Below are positions 1-8,427 of a stretch of DNA of 64,000 nucleotides, piece by piece. Under the pieces are notes generated by a model. It was not told where the DNA came from. It saw only the letters and a list, made by a program, of their open reading frames with translations, and did no database searches. Numbering within the stretch: the first letter of the stretch is position 1; each line of letters starts with the position of its first letter. Both the position numbers and the translations under genes were made by a program. This stretch comes from Brevibacillus fluminis (lineage in GTDB: Bacteria > Bacillota > Bacilli > Brevibacillales > Brevibacillaceae). The DNA lies in NCBI RefSeq assembly GCF_003710825.1, contig NZ_RHHQ01000003.1, positions 267,418 through 331,417 of the forward strand, given 5' to 3'.

Positions 1-209
1 AGGCTGTATTTAAGGTTAATTTTGGAGCCGAGGAGAAAAAACGAATCATAGTTACCTAACCACTTATATCCATAATGTGGATTACTAGTTCAATTATGGT
101 CGCACTGGTGGATGTCCACATTTCTCATGGAGGTCAACCCTCCCAAATCTCACAGAGTCCTCGCTCCTAAATTCCTTCGTCCAACCTTTCCATGAGGTGG
201 ATGTCAGTC
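1..209. other. Non-coding stretch left of the IS110 element
   Basis: No convincing gene is visible. If the 9-bp direct repeats mark the insertion sequence, this is the interior of the first cassette-bearing transposon, whose right end is at 1812 and whose left end lies outside the window. Confidence 0.4.
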
Positions 210-1725
210 ATGCTGCCCGACAGGATCCTTTTGCCCGTAGTATAGTTGCTTTACTGACTAATCCGTGCTTCAAATGTTGTCACCTATTGCTTCGCTTTGA
301 GAATTCAAAAGACAATCTAAGCTGCTTTCGGAAGTCCTACCATATGGGGAATGTCCCTTAACATACGTTCTTCACTGAATTCACATTGCTTCTTACCAAT
401 CGCAAACAAAATTCTTATCAGCTTATTACATATTGCAATGAGGGACTGCATTTTCTTCAAAGGATTATCTGAGCGTTTTGTAAAATACTGATGTAAAGCT
501 TTAAAGGCACTGTTCTTAGCGACCAAAGGCATGGCAACTCGAAAGAGGAGGGCTCGAAGCGTCTTTCTCCCTCTCTTTGTAATTTTGGTTTGTCCTTTGT
601 GCTTTCCAGATGTATTCTCCCTCAGACTCAGTCCAGCTAATTTGATGATCTGTCGAGGATGAGAATAGTTACTGAGGTCTCCTACCTCTGAAAAAAAGCC
701 TGCAACCGTATCTTTTCCGATACCTGTGATGGCTAACATTTGTTCAACACCTGGAATCTGTTTGAGTAAATCGTCTATATTAGATTCCAGTTCGTCGAAC
801 TGTTCATTTATGAGTTCGTACTTATCTATTAACGTGCGTAGCTCTAATTTAGCCATTCCCGAACCCTCACGAATGTCAATCGAATGACTGGCTGCATCCT
901 TGAGTTCAGTTATTTTACTGAGTCCAACCGCACGTGTAACGGCTTTTCTGAGATGAATTAAGATCTCTTGGTCAGTGAGTTTGCTTAATTCATGTGGTAA
1001 TAAATTTAGCTTTAAGAGCTGTAATGCCGATTTTCCTTCCCAGTCTTTGAATACGGTTAGAAACTCAGGGAAGAAGCGATCTAGCCAGTTGTGGATTTGT
1101 CCTTGAACGGCTTGTAAGTCAACTGATAAAAGATCACGTATTTTTCTCGCAACACGAAGTTCTGCATACACTCCTTGCGGAATATTAGGTACAGCGTATC
1201 TCCCATCTTTGACTAACTGCGCAATCACTCTGGCATCCTTCACATCATTTTTGGTAGGTGAATTGTCATCTAACTCCTTGCTTTTCTTAACGTGCATCGG
1301 GTTTACGACGACAAAGTTAATGCGCTGCTCTATAAGAAAGTGAGCTAAATTCAGCCAGTAGTGACCCGTTGGCTCCATTCCTACAATCACTTTTTCCATA
1401 CCTTGTTGATTCATGAGTTGTTGAATCCAATCTAGAAAGTGATTGAAATCTGAATTCGTATTTTCAAAATAAAAAGCTTTTCCGAACTCCAACCCTCTAA
1501 AGTCCTGCGCACGTGCAACGTGTTTGTGCTTAGCAATATCGACACCGATAATTAGCGTTTGTGAAGTGATTTGAGCAATCTTATCATTTTGGTTATAATT
1601 CATTTTGCAGCCTCCTAGTATTTAAGTTCGTCCTTTTTGCTGGCCAGCTCAGGACAACACTTATGATACTAAGAGGCCCTTTTTATGTTCAAACTTCATT
1701 TCTCTTCATTACAGGAATGCTGCCC
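210..1725 (-). mobile_element. IS110-family insertion sequence
   Basis: A single IS110-type transposase is bracketed by the 9-bp direct repeat ATGCTGCCC (210-218 and 1717-1725), giving an element of about 1.5 kb, which is usual for IS110. There are no terminal inverted repeats, also as expected. Joining the flanks at the repeat recreates TCATGCTGCCCTTTAGCG, a close match to the boundary site at 13938-13957 of the cassette transposon, so the element seems to have inserted into that site. The exact ends are inferred from the repeats only. IS110 elements carry a bridge RNA in one non-coding end; here about 100 bases lie upstream and about 100 downstream of the gene. Confidence 0.75.
317..1603 (-). 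CDS. IS110-family transposase (DEDD recombinase)
   Basis: This 428-residue enzyme catalyses RNA-guided insertion and excision of its own element. The RuvC-like N-terminal domain carries the DEDD set: Asp22 in GVDIAKHKH, Glu77 in GMEPTGHYW, Asp120 and Asp123 in KNDVKDARV. The C-terminal transposase_20 domain has the helix-hairpin-helix-like segment ITGIGKDTVAGF and the conserved serine (about residue 332) in NTSGKHKG that acts as nucleophile in this family. Length is normal and no frameshift is seen, so it looks intact. The ATG at 1603 has an AGGAGG ribosome site at good spacing. It stands alone. Confidence 0.95.
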   Translation of the reverse strand: MNYNQNDKIAQITSQTLIIGVDIAKHKHVARAQDFRGLEFGKAFYFENTNSDFNHFLDWIQQLMNQQGMEKVIVGMEPTGHYWLNLAHFLIEQRINFVVVNPMHVKKSKELDDNSPTKNDVKDARVIAQLVKDGRYAVPNIPQGVYAELRVARKIRDLLSVDLQAVQGQIHNWLDRFFPEFLTVFKDWEGKSALQLLKLNLLPHELSKLTDQEILIHLRKAVTRAVGLSKITELKDAASHSIDIREGSGMAKLELRTLIDKYELINEQFDELESNIDDLLKQIPGVEQMLAITGIGKDTVAGFFSEVGDLSNYSHPRQIIKLAGLSLRENTSGKHKGQTKITKRGRKTLRALLFRVAMPLVAKNSAFKALHQYFTKRSDNPLKKMQSLIAICNKLIRILFAIGKKQCEFSEERMLRDIPHMVGLPKAA

Positions 1726-1736
1726 TTTAGCGTAAC
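1717..1736. other. Cassette-boundary site next to transposon right end (interrupted by IS110)
   Basis: ATGCTGCCCTTTAGCGTAAC closely matches TATCCTGCCCGTTAGCTTAA at 13938-13957. In both places the site lies about 10-12 bases inside the first end repeat. Here IS110 appears to have entered within CTGCCC. Confidence 0.6.
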
Positions 1737-1746
1737 GACCCTGCGA

Positions 1747-1812
1747 GTCTACAACTTTATTTTTCGGTCTAATACTTTATTTTACAGTCTACATTTTTAT
1801 TTTTACGGAACA
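1747..1812. repeat. Right end of a Tn7/Tn402-like transposon (first copy)
   Basis: Three direct repeats beginning GTCT at 1747, 1767 and 1787, exactly 20 bp apart, each of the form GTCTAmwACTTTATT, close with ACA at 1810-1812. The last repeat to the end is 26 bases, the same as at 14009-14034 and 17454-17479. The interior is to the left; the other end is outside the window. Confidence 0.8.
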
Positions 1813-1813
1813 T

Positions 1814-1846
1814 TAAAATGGAGAACCACTTCAAACTAGGTGGTTC
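1814..1846 (-). terminator. Intrinsic terminator of the SUKH-like gene
   Basis: GAACCAC (1823-1829) pairs with GTGGTTC (1840-1846), followed in the minus direction by CCATTTTAA. It starts directly at the stop codon of the gene to its right. The transposon end at 1812 lies about 10 bp beyond it. Confidence 0.7.
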
Positions 1847-2335
1847 TTACAGTATTTTATTTTTTTCTACATATTCTTCTGCTTCATATCCATCAACAGG
1901 GAAGTCATGAACTGTAATATGATAATAGTAAAATTCCCCGATGGAGCAGTTTAAGTTAATGTGAATATCACGTGGGTTTACTAATTCATCTTCCCATAAC
2001 TCATCATGAAATACATAGCCTACTTTTAAGTTCTCTACGTCCAGCACAACAAAGTCTCCATTAAGCCCTGAACCAATAATAAGTAACCTCGCATCCATAC
2101 ACCTTCTATTTTGTTCATATAAATTGTTATCAGGCATCTCATTAACTTTATCGAAATACACATTGTTAAATCTTACATTCTGTTCAAACGAAAACTTCTC
2201 CAAGAAATTAACTAATTGATTCGGAATCTCATATTCCTCAAAGAAAGAGAGTGTTTTTCCTGATATTCTCTCCTTTTCCAAATTTCTTTCTGGGTAAACC
2301 ACCAACAATGCTTTTTCAAGAAGAACTATGTCCAT
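1847..2335 (-). CDS. SUKH/SMI1-KNR4-like immunity-type protein
   Basis: An acidic single-domain protein of about 162 residues. The length, the early segment FEEYEIPNQLVNFLEKF and the later GDFVVLDVENLKVGYVFHDE recall the SUKH (SMI1/KNR4) fold, common in immunity proteins of polymorphic toxins; this is fold-level resemblance, not a firm match. No toxin gene is adjacent. ATG at 2335 is preferred because GGAGG lies nine bases upstream; a TTG at 2341 is too close to it. It ends on its own terminator. Confidence 0.6.
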   Translation of the reverse strand: MDIVLLEKALLVVYPERNLEKERISGKTLSFFEEYEIPNQLVNFLEKFSFEQNVRFNNVYFDKVNEMPDNNLYEQNRRCMDARLLIIGSGLNGDFVVLDVENLKVGYVFHDELWEDELVNPRDIHINLNCSIGEFYYYHITVHDFPVDGYEAEEYVEKNKIL

Positions 2336-2341
2336 GAACAA

Positions 2342-2636
2342 GAACCTCCAAATTTACCTTACCTCAGTGCATACGGAAAATAAGTATAGTATCAACAACC
2401 CGAAAAAATCTGGATGCATACATATCGGACAGCATATTGAACAGAAAGAGTGACTGATGTTTAGAAAGATATTAATAGGGTCAGGTTGCTTTGTAGAGCA
2501 GGGGTAGAACTTTGGATAGTTTGGTGTTTGTTTGAAAAGGCCTCTATAATCACCCCGATGATATTTCATATGGTTTGGTTTGATTTGAATAATCTTAACT
2601 CCCTTTATTCCCAATATTTGAAATTTCATCGTCGCG
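2342..2636. other. Gap without a convincing gene
   Basis: Two overlapping open frames on opposite strands (2354-2629 and 2486-2698) have no ribosome site and no recognisable protein features. I see nothing functional here. Confidence 0.4.
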
Positions 2637-2801
2637 TTATACTTCCCTCATCAACCACCTCTCAATTGTTTCCTTATGGAATAATATTCTCCTTCTAATC
2701 CTTACATGTGGAATTTGATTTTCACGCACCATTGCATAGATAGAATCTGTTGAAACCCCTATTTGTTCCGAAAGTTCGTTGACAGTTATCATTATTTTCA
2801 T
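2637..2801 (-). CDS. Excisionase-type helix-turn-helix protein
   Basis: A 54-residue protein made almost entirely of a MerR-like HTH_17 domain: ITVNELSEQIGVSTDSIYAM followed by the wing RIRRRILFHKETIERWL, the usual form of excisionase-family DNA-binding proteins. ATG at 2801 is chosen over an upstream frame opening because GGAGGAG lies seven bases before it. It could be the recombination directionality factor of the three recombinases nearby, or just a small regulator; the sequence does not decide. Confidence 0.75.
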   Translation of the reverse strand: MKIMITVNELSEQIGVSTDSIYAMVRENQIPHVRIRRRILFHKETIERWLMREV

Positions 2802-2813
2802 TCGATCTCCTCC

Positions 2814-2850
2814 AAATAAAAGAAATCCTCTTAACAACAATGTTAAGAGG
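2814..2850 (-). terminator. Intrinsic terminator after the 260-residue protein gene
   Basis: CCTCTTAAC (2827-2835) and GTTAAGAGG (2842-2850) form a perfect 9-bp stem with a six-base loop, followed in the minus direction by TTTCTTTTATTT. The ribosome site of the excisionase-like gene lies in its tail. Confidence 0.8.
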
Positions 2851-2870
2851 TTCTCCTTAATTTCGCTCTA

Positions 2871-3653
2871 TTATTTGGAGCCACTATAAATAGTGGTTAA
2901 TTTGAAACAAGGTCTCCCTCCAAATTGACTCTTGATAAAGCTGATCAGCTCCCCCTGTTCCGCCCCACTTATAAAAACGTAAAACATATGACCTATCACA
3001 AAGGATGGAAGCTCAAGAAAATACCAATTCTGTCTTATTGATAAAAGTACACTACTAATACTATCGAACGTTCCTTTACTAGGATTCATTAAGTCCACAA
3101 CAACAATTCCTGCTTTTTTCTCAATTCTTAAATACACGTCACCTTGACCCTTCATTGTTAAAATATATCCGTTAATGGACCAGGCTTCATCCTCTTTTAC
3201 TGTGGCAATCTGAGTTAATTCCTTACTAGTTATCGTGCATTCACCCAAATGATCGAAGACATGGAAATCCCACTGACTACTGATATGAACCGCATTTGCT
3301 ATTGAATAAGTTGATCGATGAACAATAGCGTACCGCGCTAACAAATTTGGATCAAATCTTCGATTAGTGTCCCTCAGCAAGTCAGTTGCGGTAGTGGTTC
3401 CGGATTTAAATAGATATTCTAATTGAGTTGCATTCATTCCCATTGACTCACTTAAAGCTTTTCTTCTATATCCTGGCGTTTTAAAAGTGCGCAAGTACTG
3501 AAAAGCTAAAGCAGAATTCTTGAAAATATCTTTTGTTTCTGGCCATGAGAGTTTCTTCGAGTTAGTTGGGTGTTTCTTTACATAATACTCTTCAGATATC
3601 TTATCTTTCATGAAGAGATACGCGTAATCATTCAATGATTTTGGATTGTCCAT
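2871..3653 (-). CDS. Protein of unknown function upstream of the recombinase trio
   Basis: I do not recognise this 260-residue protein. It has no signal peptide or membrane segment. The middle part RRKALSESMGMNATQLEYLF could be a helix-turn-helix, and the C-terminal half is a mixed alpha/beta region. It is divergent from the first tyrosine recombinase, with 172 bp between them, a layout that suits a regulator of the recombinases. Start ATG at 3653 has GGTGA upstream. A near-identical palindrome (CACTATAAAyAGTG) occurs both over its last codons and in its upstream region. Confidence 0.55.
   Translation of the reverse strand: MDNPKSLNDYAYLFMKDKISEEYYVKKHPTNSKKLSWPETKDIFKNSALAFQYLRTFKTPGYRRKALSESMGMNATQLEYLFKSGTTTATDLLRDTNRRFDPNLLARYAIVHRSTYSIANAVHISSQWDFHVFDHLGECTITSKELTQIATVKEDEAWSINGYILTMKGQGDVYLRIEKKAGIVVVDLMNPSKGTFDSISSVLLSIRQNWYFLELPSFVIGHMFYVFISGAEQGELISFIKSQFGGRPCFKLTTIYSGSK
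2881..2896. repeat. Palindrome CCACTATAAATAGTGG
   Basis: A 16-bp inverted repeat overlapping the last codons of the unknown gene. Its core differs at one base from the palindrome at 3702-3721, and CACTAT recurs in the divergent intergenic region. It may be an operator or a recombinase-binding site. Confidence 0.5.
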
Positions 3654-3701
3654 TTGGAATCACCAAAATCAGAATAAATAATTCCACTTCATTTATCATT
3701 G

Positions 3702-3721
3702 AAGCACTATAAACAGTGCTT
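3702..3721. promoter_or_regulatory. Palindrome AAGCACT-N6-AGTGCTT in the divergent promoter region
   Basis: A perfect inverted repeat (3702-3708 with 3715-3721) between the unknown gene and the first recombinase. Its core CACTATAAACAGTG matches the palindrome at 2881. It is well placed to control both divergent genes. Confidence 0.5.
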
Positions 3722-3825
3722 TCTTATTTCTGTACACTCTGTTATTACCCGTAAAAACATTACTACATAACAACCTATCCACTATTTATGGGGTTTAGCA
3801 CTATATCAAGGTCAAAAAGATCACA

Positions 3826-5397
3826 ATGCTTATCAAAAAATACAACCATAAAACCCCACGTCCTTTCAAGAATGTTGGCAGATGGTTAAGTCAGGAGAGT
3901 GTATTTGAGATGGATATTACAGATGGCTTGAAAGATCAAGACAAGTTTGCATCAATTACTTCCCCGGATCTTTGGAATGGGACGAAATTATTTTCGTGGA
4001 ATGCTCCTTCTACGAAAGAACTTTCGCAAGAACGATTGGAAATTCAAGCTTTTGACTATAATGATATTCAACAGATCACGTTTGAAAAGGTGTTGGAATT
4101 GATGAGTTCCCTTCACGCTATCTCGTTTGAAGATCAGACACATATTGGCTCCTTAGGTATTAATCTCTGGATCTTAGAAAATGTCGTTTATCCTAAAATC
4201 GAATCAAAAATCATTCGTAAATATTTGTCTTCCAAGAAACACAACGAACCATATTATTTTTTCACTATTTGTGTGACTGTCGTAGATTTCATAAATTACT
4301 GTAAACAATCCACCCAAATAGAATGCGAAGCCATTCCTCCAGAGTTCTTTTCTTCATATATAAAAGATCGAGACATTTCAGAAAATCAGGCTAAGAAATT
4401 ACGCGATCTTTATAAAAGGTGTTTTCCTTTTCAACCACCAATACATCTCAAAGGGAAAGTAAAAAAACGAATGGAAGAACAATTACACCCATTAGTAAAA
4501 AAATATCTCGACCACCTCGCCCATCTTGGAGACATGCAAGCTGCAATTAAAAGGACTGCAAACTTTCTAAAGATGTTTCTTGAGTATCTGTGTACAGTAT
4601 ATGTGCAATTTCAGAAATATGAGTCCCATTACGTTCCACTATATCAAGTCTGTCAAGAGCATCTTGAAGAGTATCGAACCGTACTACTCCGAAAGGTGAA
4701 AAACAAAGATTTCGATATCGTACACGCAAGCATCATATATTACATCACTCGGGCTTTTTTTGCTTATCTGTTTCAAAAGAAGTTGATCTCTAAGGATATT
4801 ACAATTGGAACATCTCCCATTCGTACAAATAAAAAATATCATTACAGGGAGATTCCAACCGATGCGGAACTTTCCACTTTTTTCAATCTGTTGTGCATCT
4901 ATTCAGATCAACCTGAACACTTTCAACTTGCCTTTGGTCTTATGCTTTACCTTGGATTACGTCCCATGGAAGTTTGTCAACTCTCTTGGAATGACGTAAA
5001 TCTTGAAACAAGATCGTTGATTGTGGAGGGTAAATCGAAAAAGTCCCATCAACTCCCCATTCCTGATGAAATATATACCTTATTTCAAAAAGTAATTAAG
5101 GTTAGCCATCTAGATGGTCGTTATCTCTTCCATTCTAATCCAAGGACGTTTAAATACAAATTATACGGAATATACAAGGTCCTTTCACTGATGGCAAACT
5201 GGAACTATCCTGGTGGGTTATATCTATTCCGTCATACATTTGTCACGAAATTATCAGAACTGGCCTGTCCACCACAGCTATTGATGAAACTAGCGAGACA
5301 TGAAAGACCGGAAACCACTTCTCTTTACATTCACCGTTCGGGAACAGAACTTACGGATGCGATTGATCGATTATCTTATTTTGAGGAGGAAATGTGA
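3826..5397 (+). CDS. Tyrosine recombinase 1 of a trio (long form, RIT/Tn554-like)
   Basis: A 523-residue site-specific recombinase with a long N-terminal arm- and core-binding part and a C-terminal catalytic domain. Visible catalytic residues are Arg379 (LGLRPMEV), Arg469 (LFRHTF), His492 (LARHERPETT) and Tyr501 (SLYIH). The first histidine of the usual H-x-x-R box is replaced by Tyr466. It is first of three recombinases read as one operon; its stop overlaps the next start by one base (TGATG). Three consecutive overlapping tyrosine recombinases are the mark of RIT elements; Tn554 has two plus an accessory gene. The ribosome site is weak. Confidence 0.88.
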   Translation: MLIKKYNHKTPRPFKNVGRWLSQESVFEMDITDGLKDQDKFASITSPDLWNGTKLFSWNAPSTKELSQERLEIQAFDYNDIQQITFEKVLELMSSLHAISFEDQTHIGSLGINLWILENVVYPKIESKIIRKYLSSKKHNEPYYFFTICVTVVDFINYCKQSTQIECEAIPPEFFSSYIKDRDISENQAKKLRDLYKRCFPFQPPIHLKGKVKKRMEEQLHPLVKKYLDHLAHLGDMQAAIKRTANFLKMFLEYLCTVYVQFQKYESHYVPLYQVCQEHLEEYRTVLLRKVKNKDFDIVHASIIYYITRAFFAYLFQKKLISKDITIGTSPIRTNKKYHYREIPTDAELSTFFNLLCIYSDQPEHFQLAFGLMLYLGLRPMEVCQLSWNDVNLETRSLIVEGKSKKSHQLPIPDEIYTLFQKVIKVSHLDGRYLFHSNPRTFKYKLYGIYKVLSLMANWNYPGGLYLFRHTFVTKLSELACPPQLLMKLARHERPETTSLYIHRSGTELTDAIDRLSYFEEEM

Positions 5398-6536
5398 TGC
5401 CAATAACCAAAAACCGGCCACCTGACCTTTCGAGGCTAAACCGATTACTCCAAAAAGTTCTATCGGAATTTGGACATGAAACATTTATGAAGGCTCTTCA
5501 CTCCTCAGGAATTACAGTAGATGATTCAACCCCATCCAATTGTGAGATCACCTATAGGGACGCCGTTGATTATTTTCTTACATGTCCCACGTTTTTGGCA
5601 TTAAGTGCATCTTCCAAACGAACCTATCTTTCTGAAGTGAAAAGCCTTAGTTCCTTCACTTACGCACATTTAGGGGCAGATCCCCAACTTATCGAAGCTT
5701 CCACTTCCACACTACTTCTTGAATATATTAGTCGTTCAACGAATCCGAATACGAAGGCTAAAAAATGCGCTTTCTTACGCACATTTTTCTCAGCTATTTC
5801 TCGACGGTTTAACTTAAAACTGTTAGATGATCTGAAGCCATTGTTGAAAATGAAATGGAGAAAAGACGATCTTCAAAAAGGCTTTAGCAAAATCCAGTTG
5901 GCTGAAATGTTGAGTCTTTCTCAGATGAGTCGCGATGGTCACAGGAATTCTACCATCATATGGACCTTCCTTGGGACCGGTTTACGATTAAACGAACTAT
6001 TACACTTACAGATTGGAGATATTGCCGAAGATACCCAAACGGTTTATATCATTCCAAAGGGAGACGATGAAACAAAAGTTCCACGAAAAATAACAAAATT
6101 AGCTCTTACTCTGCTACAAGACTATATTTCTTTTAAGTACTCTTATTTAAGAGAAACACTACCTGCAGAAACGTATAAAAATCTCTATATCTTTTCAAAT
6201 AACTTGGGAAGAAATCCTCTTTCCAGCCGAACCATACAATTTATGGTAAAATCACTTGTTAATCAAGCCAAATCAATCCCTGAGCATCAAAAAGAATGGT
6301 TTTCACCCCATTCGTTCCGTCATAGCTTCGCTATTTATGGTCTCGAATCTGGTATTGACATCTACACCCTTTCGAAATTGTTGGGTCATAAGTCGATCGG
6401 TTCTACGATTGTATATTTAAATTTATTCGATCATCAGTTGAAAACCGCTATTGAGCAGCACCCTTTTGCCAAAAGCGAATATAAAACCATTCAAGAAAGG
6501 CTGGGTACTCATCATGAGCATAATACTGACATCTAA
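5397..6536 (+). CDS. Tyrosine recombinase 2 of a trio
   Basis: A 379-residue tyrosine recombinase with a full catalytic set: Arg about 197 (LGTGLRLNEL), His and Arg in SPHSFRHSF (about 305 and 308), His about 331 (LLGHKSIGST) and Tyr about 340 (IVYLNLF). The N-terminal half is a SAM-like core-binding domain. ATG at 5397 is preferred over GTG 5394 because GGAGGA ends six bases before it and the start overlaps the previous stop. It overlaps the third recombinase by 23 bases, so the three are probably made together and may act as one complex. Confidence 0.9.
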   Translation: MPITKNRPPDLSRLNRLLQKVLSEFGHETFMKALHSSGITVDDSTPSNCEITYRDAVDYFLTCPTFLALSASSKRTYLSEVKSLSSFTYAHLGADPQLIEASTSTLLLEYISRSTNPNTKAKKCAFLRTFFSAISRRFNLKLLDDLKPLLKMKWRKDDLQKGFSKIQLAEMLSLSQMSRDGHRNSTIIWTFLGTGLRLNELLHLQIGDIAEDTQTVYIIPKGDDETKVPRKITKLALTLLQDYISFKYSYLRETLPAETYKNLYIFSNNLGRNPLSSRTIQFMVKSLVNQAKSIPEHQKEWFSPHSFRHSFAIYGLESGIDIYTLSKLLGHKSIGSTIVYLNLFDHQLKTAIEQHPFAKSEYKTIQERLGTHHEHNTDI

Positions 6537-7419
6537 ATATTATCTTTACTGGAAAACTTACATTCCCCTGAGTCCAAGATCAATTCAACAATATACGACT
6601 GAGTTGAAAAAATTAGAGGAATATATCCTACAAAGCGGATTCACAGGTTGTTTGAATTTTGATCAATTTTACTTTTATAAGCCAACACAGGAATATAGTA
6701 GTATAGATGAGGAATTTCTCCGTGGATTTATCAGATACTTAAAAGAACAAAAGAATGCTTCACATGGTGTCCTTTTTAGTACAATCGTTGCATTACGCAA
6801 TTTTTTTGGGTTCTTAAAGGCATCTGGGTTGATCAAGGTAAATCCCGTTTCCTCTTTTCATAATCCGTACTATCAGAGAAAAATTTATAATAGGGCACTC
6901 TCTCTCAAGGAATCAGAACAACTTCTTCAAGTTGCATTGAAAGCCGATCCATTTACCAGACAATATTATGTAATCGTCCTCTTACTTTTAACCACTGGAC
7001 TCCGAAATAGCGAACTGCGGAGTCTAACTTATGATCAAATAGACTTCGAGCGAAACGTCATCTACGTTGACAAAGGCCAAAAAACAAATGCAAATACTGT
7101 TTATATGACCGATAATTTAGCTGATGAGATGGCTAGATATTTGTTCCACCCACACTTCGTACAATGGAAAGAAAAAAATAACTCCATCATATTCCACAAA
7201 AATAATGCTCCCTATAGAAATGACACCCTTAACAACCTTCTCAAAACGCTAAGTAAGCAAGCAGGTATTAAAAAGGAAGTATCAGCTCATTGCTTGAGGC
7301 ATACAATGGCTTATTTAATGCAAAAAGAGGGAGTCAGCATACGTGTAATCCAACGACAACTACGCCACAAAATGCTTGGAACCACACTAAGGTACGTTTC
7401 AACAGTCAATACCTTCTAA
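6514..7419 (+). CDS. Tyrosine recombinase 3 of a trio
   Basis: A 301-residue XerC/D-like recombinase with N-terminal SAM-like and C-terminal catalytic domains: Arg164 (TTGLRNSEL), His259 and Arg262 (AHCLRHTMA), His285 (RQLRHKMLGT) and Tyr294 (TLRYVS). ATG 6514 is chosen because AAAGG lies upstream and the reading starts cleanly at the core-binding domain; an in-frame ATG at 6451 would give a long extension over gene 2. It ends abruptly after the tyrosine, as in minimal recombinases. No obvious inverted ends for a RIT element were found around the trio. Confidence 0.88.
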   Translation: MSIILTSKYYLYWKTYIPLSPRSIQQYTTELKKLEEYILQSGFTGCLNFDQFYFYKPTQEYSSIDEEFLRGFIRYLKEQKNASHGVLFSTIVALRNFFGFLKASGLIKVNPVSSFHNPYYQRKIYNRALSLKESEQLLQVALKADPFTRQYYVIVLLLLTTGLRNSELRSLTYDQIDFERNVIYVDKGQKTNANTVYMTDNLADEMARYLFHPHFVQWKEKNNSIIFHKNNAPYRNDTLNNLLKTLSKQAGIKKEVSAHCLRHTMAYLMQKEGVSIRVIQRQLRHKMLGTTLRYVSTVNTF

Positions 7420-7842
7420 AAAAAGGGACACAAAGAACATTGGTAGGCAATTTTTCCAACACGGAGAATGGGGGGTGTCAGAAATTATAAGAGTCTTGGG
7501 GGACCCTAATTTGACCAGTAGGAGGATTTAGTCACTCAGGCACCTTTTGGGAAAAGGATCGCTAATAGAAGTTGATTTAACTATACTATTTTTCCTGTAA
7601 GAAAGACAAGTTCGTAAAGCAAAATGAGTTACGTCTAGTATGATCAGTACAACGTACAGATCATCCGACAAGATATATCGACAGATATAAAAACAAACTT
7701 CCAATAACATAACGTTATCGGAAGTAAGAAAACTTGCTACATTATATGTTTGCGTAAAAATAATCAAGAGATTTATAAAACCTTCTTTCGATTGTTACAA
7801 CAAACTTGGCTTTCTATAACTCCCCCCCTTTAACCGACAAGC
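7420..7842. other. Gap of about 420 bp with no convincing gene
   Basis: Between the recombinase trio and the broken Sel1 gene. One minus-strand open frame (7528-7767) lacks a ribosome site and domain features. The right edge of the recombinase-bearing element probably lies here, but no repeat marks it. Confidence 0.4.
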
Positions 7843-8271
7843 TTATAAGTCTCTAAACGCCTGAAGAAGCACTCGCTGCGCTGGTGTAATCTGGGCTCTT
7901 ACCCGAAGCATAGACAAATAAGAAGGCTGGCAAGTATACTTGCGTAGCTCAGTTAATATCACCGCTGCTTCCTCATTTCCTTGGGCGGTTGCTGCCTTGA
8001 GATAATGCTCGGCAAGATCAAGGTTCCTTTCCATGCCCTGGCCTGATAGAAAGACCATTGCGATGTTGTACTGCGCGTTGTTATCTCCTTTTTCAGCGGC
8101 CTGTATGTAATAGAAATAGGCTTTCTCCGAATCCTGCTTCACCCCTTGACCGGTTTGGTACATATACCCTAGGTTTGATAACGCATGATCATCGCCCGAT
8201 TGCTCGAATAATTCGATCGCCTTCGCGTAATCGCGCTTCACGCCCCAACCTTCCCGGTACATGACTCCTAG
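7843..8271 (-). pseudogene. C-terminal part of a Sel1-repeat/SEC-C protein, split by a transposon
   Basis: The reading from 8271 gives LGVMYREGWGVKRDYAKAIE, then further Sel1-type repeats (NLGYMYQTGQGV, AQYNIAMVFLSGQG). It has no start of its own: in frame upstream is TGA inside the transposon end. Joining it at CCTAG to the N-terminal part (14035-14837) restores ...SILGV-MYREGWGV... with no frameshift and gives a frame of about 408 codons from the GTG at 14837. Base composition is closer to the GC-rich backbone than to the cassettes. It was probably a resident gene hit by the insertion. Confidence 0.9.
8267..8271. repeat. Target site duplication CCTAG (left copy)
   Basis: The five bases directly outside the TGT end at 8272; the identical CCTAG lies directly outside the ACA end at 14035-14039. 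Confidence 0.9.
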
Positions 8272-8420
8272 TGTTCAGTGATAATAAAGTATTAGACCGG
8301 CACTCCTTATCTATCAAGGAATCCGGTCATTTTAATCGCCAAGATATTTATAAATAGTATTAGACTCGATGTCGTATTGTATTGTTTCATAAGTTAAATT
8401 CGAATAATAAAGTTGTAGAC
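8272..8420. repeat. Left end of the cassette transposon: three spaced repeats
   Basis: ATAATAAAGTATTAGAC near 8281, TATAAATAGTATTAGAC near 8348 and ATAATAAAGTTGTAGAC near 8404 are inverted copies of the right-end repeats. They are spread over about 150 bp, compared with 20-bp packing at the right end. Confidence 0.8.
8295..8328. other. Hairpin inside the transposon left end
   Basis: GACCGG...TCCTT pairs with AAGGA...CCGGTC around a seven-base loop. It may stop transcription at the end of the array; the uridine tract is poor in both directions. Confidence 0.5.
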
Positions 8421-8427
8421 TGCCTCA

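Noticed and set aside
2354..2698. Two overlapping open frames on opposite strands
   Set aside because: No ribosome site, odd composition, and they overlap each other.
7528..7767. 79-codon minus-strand frame
   Set aside because: No start signal or recognisable domain; likely chance in an AT-rich gap.
8295..8328. Left-end hairpin as a clear intrinsic terminator
   Set aside because: The stem is good but neither direction has a proper T tract, so it is listed only as a hairpin.
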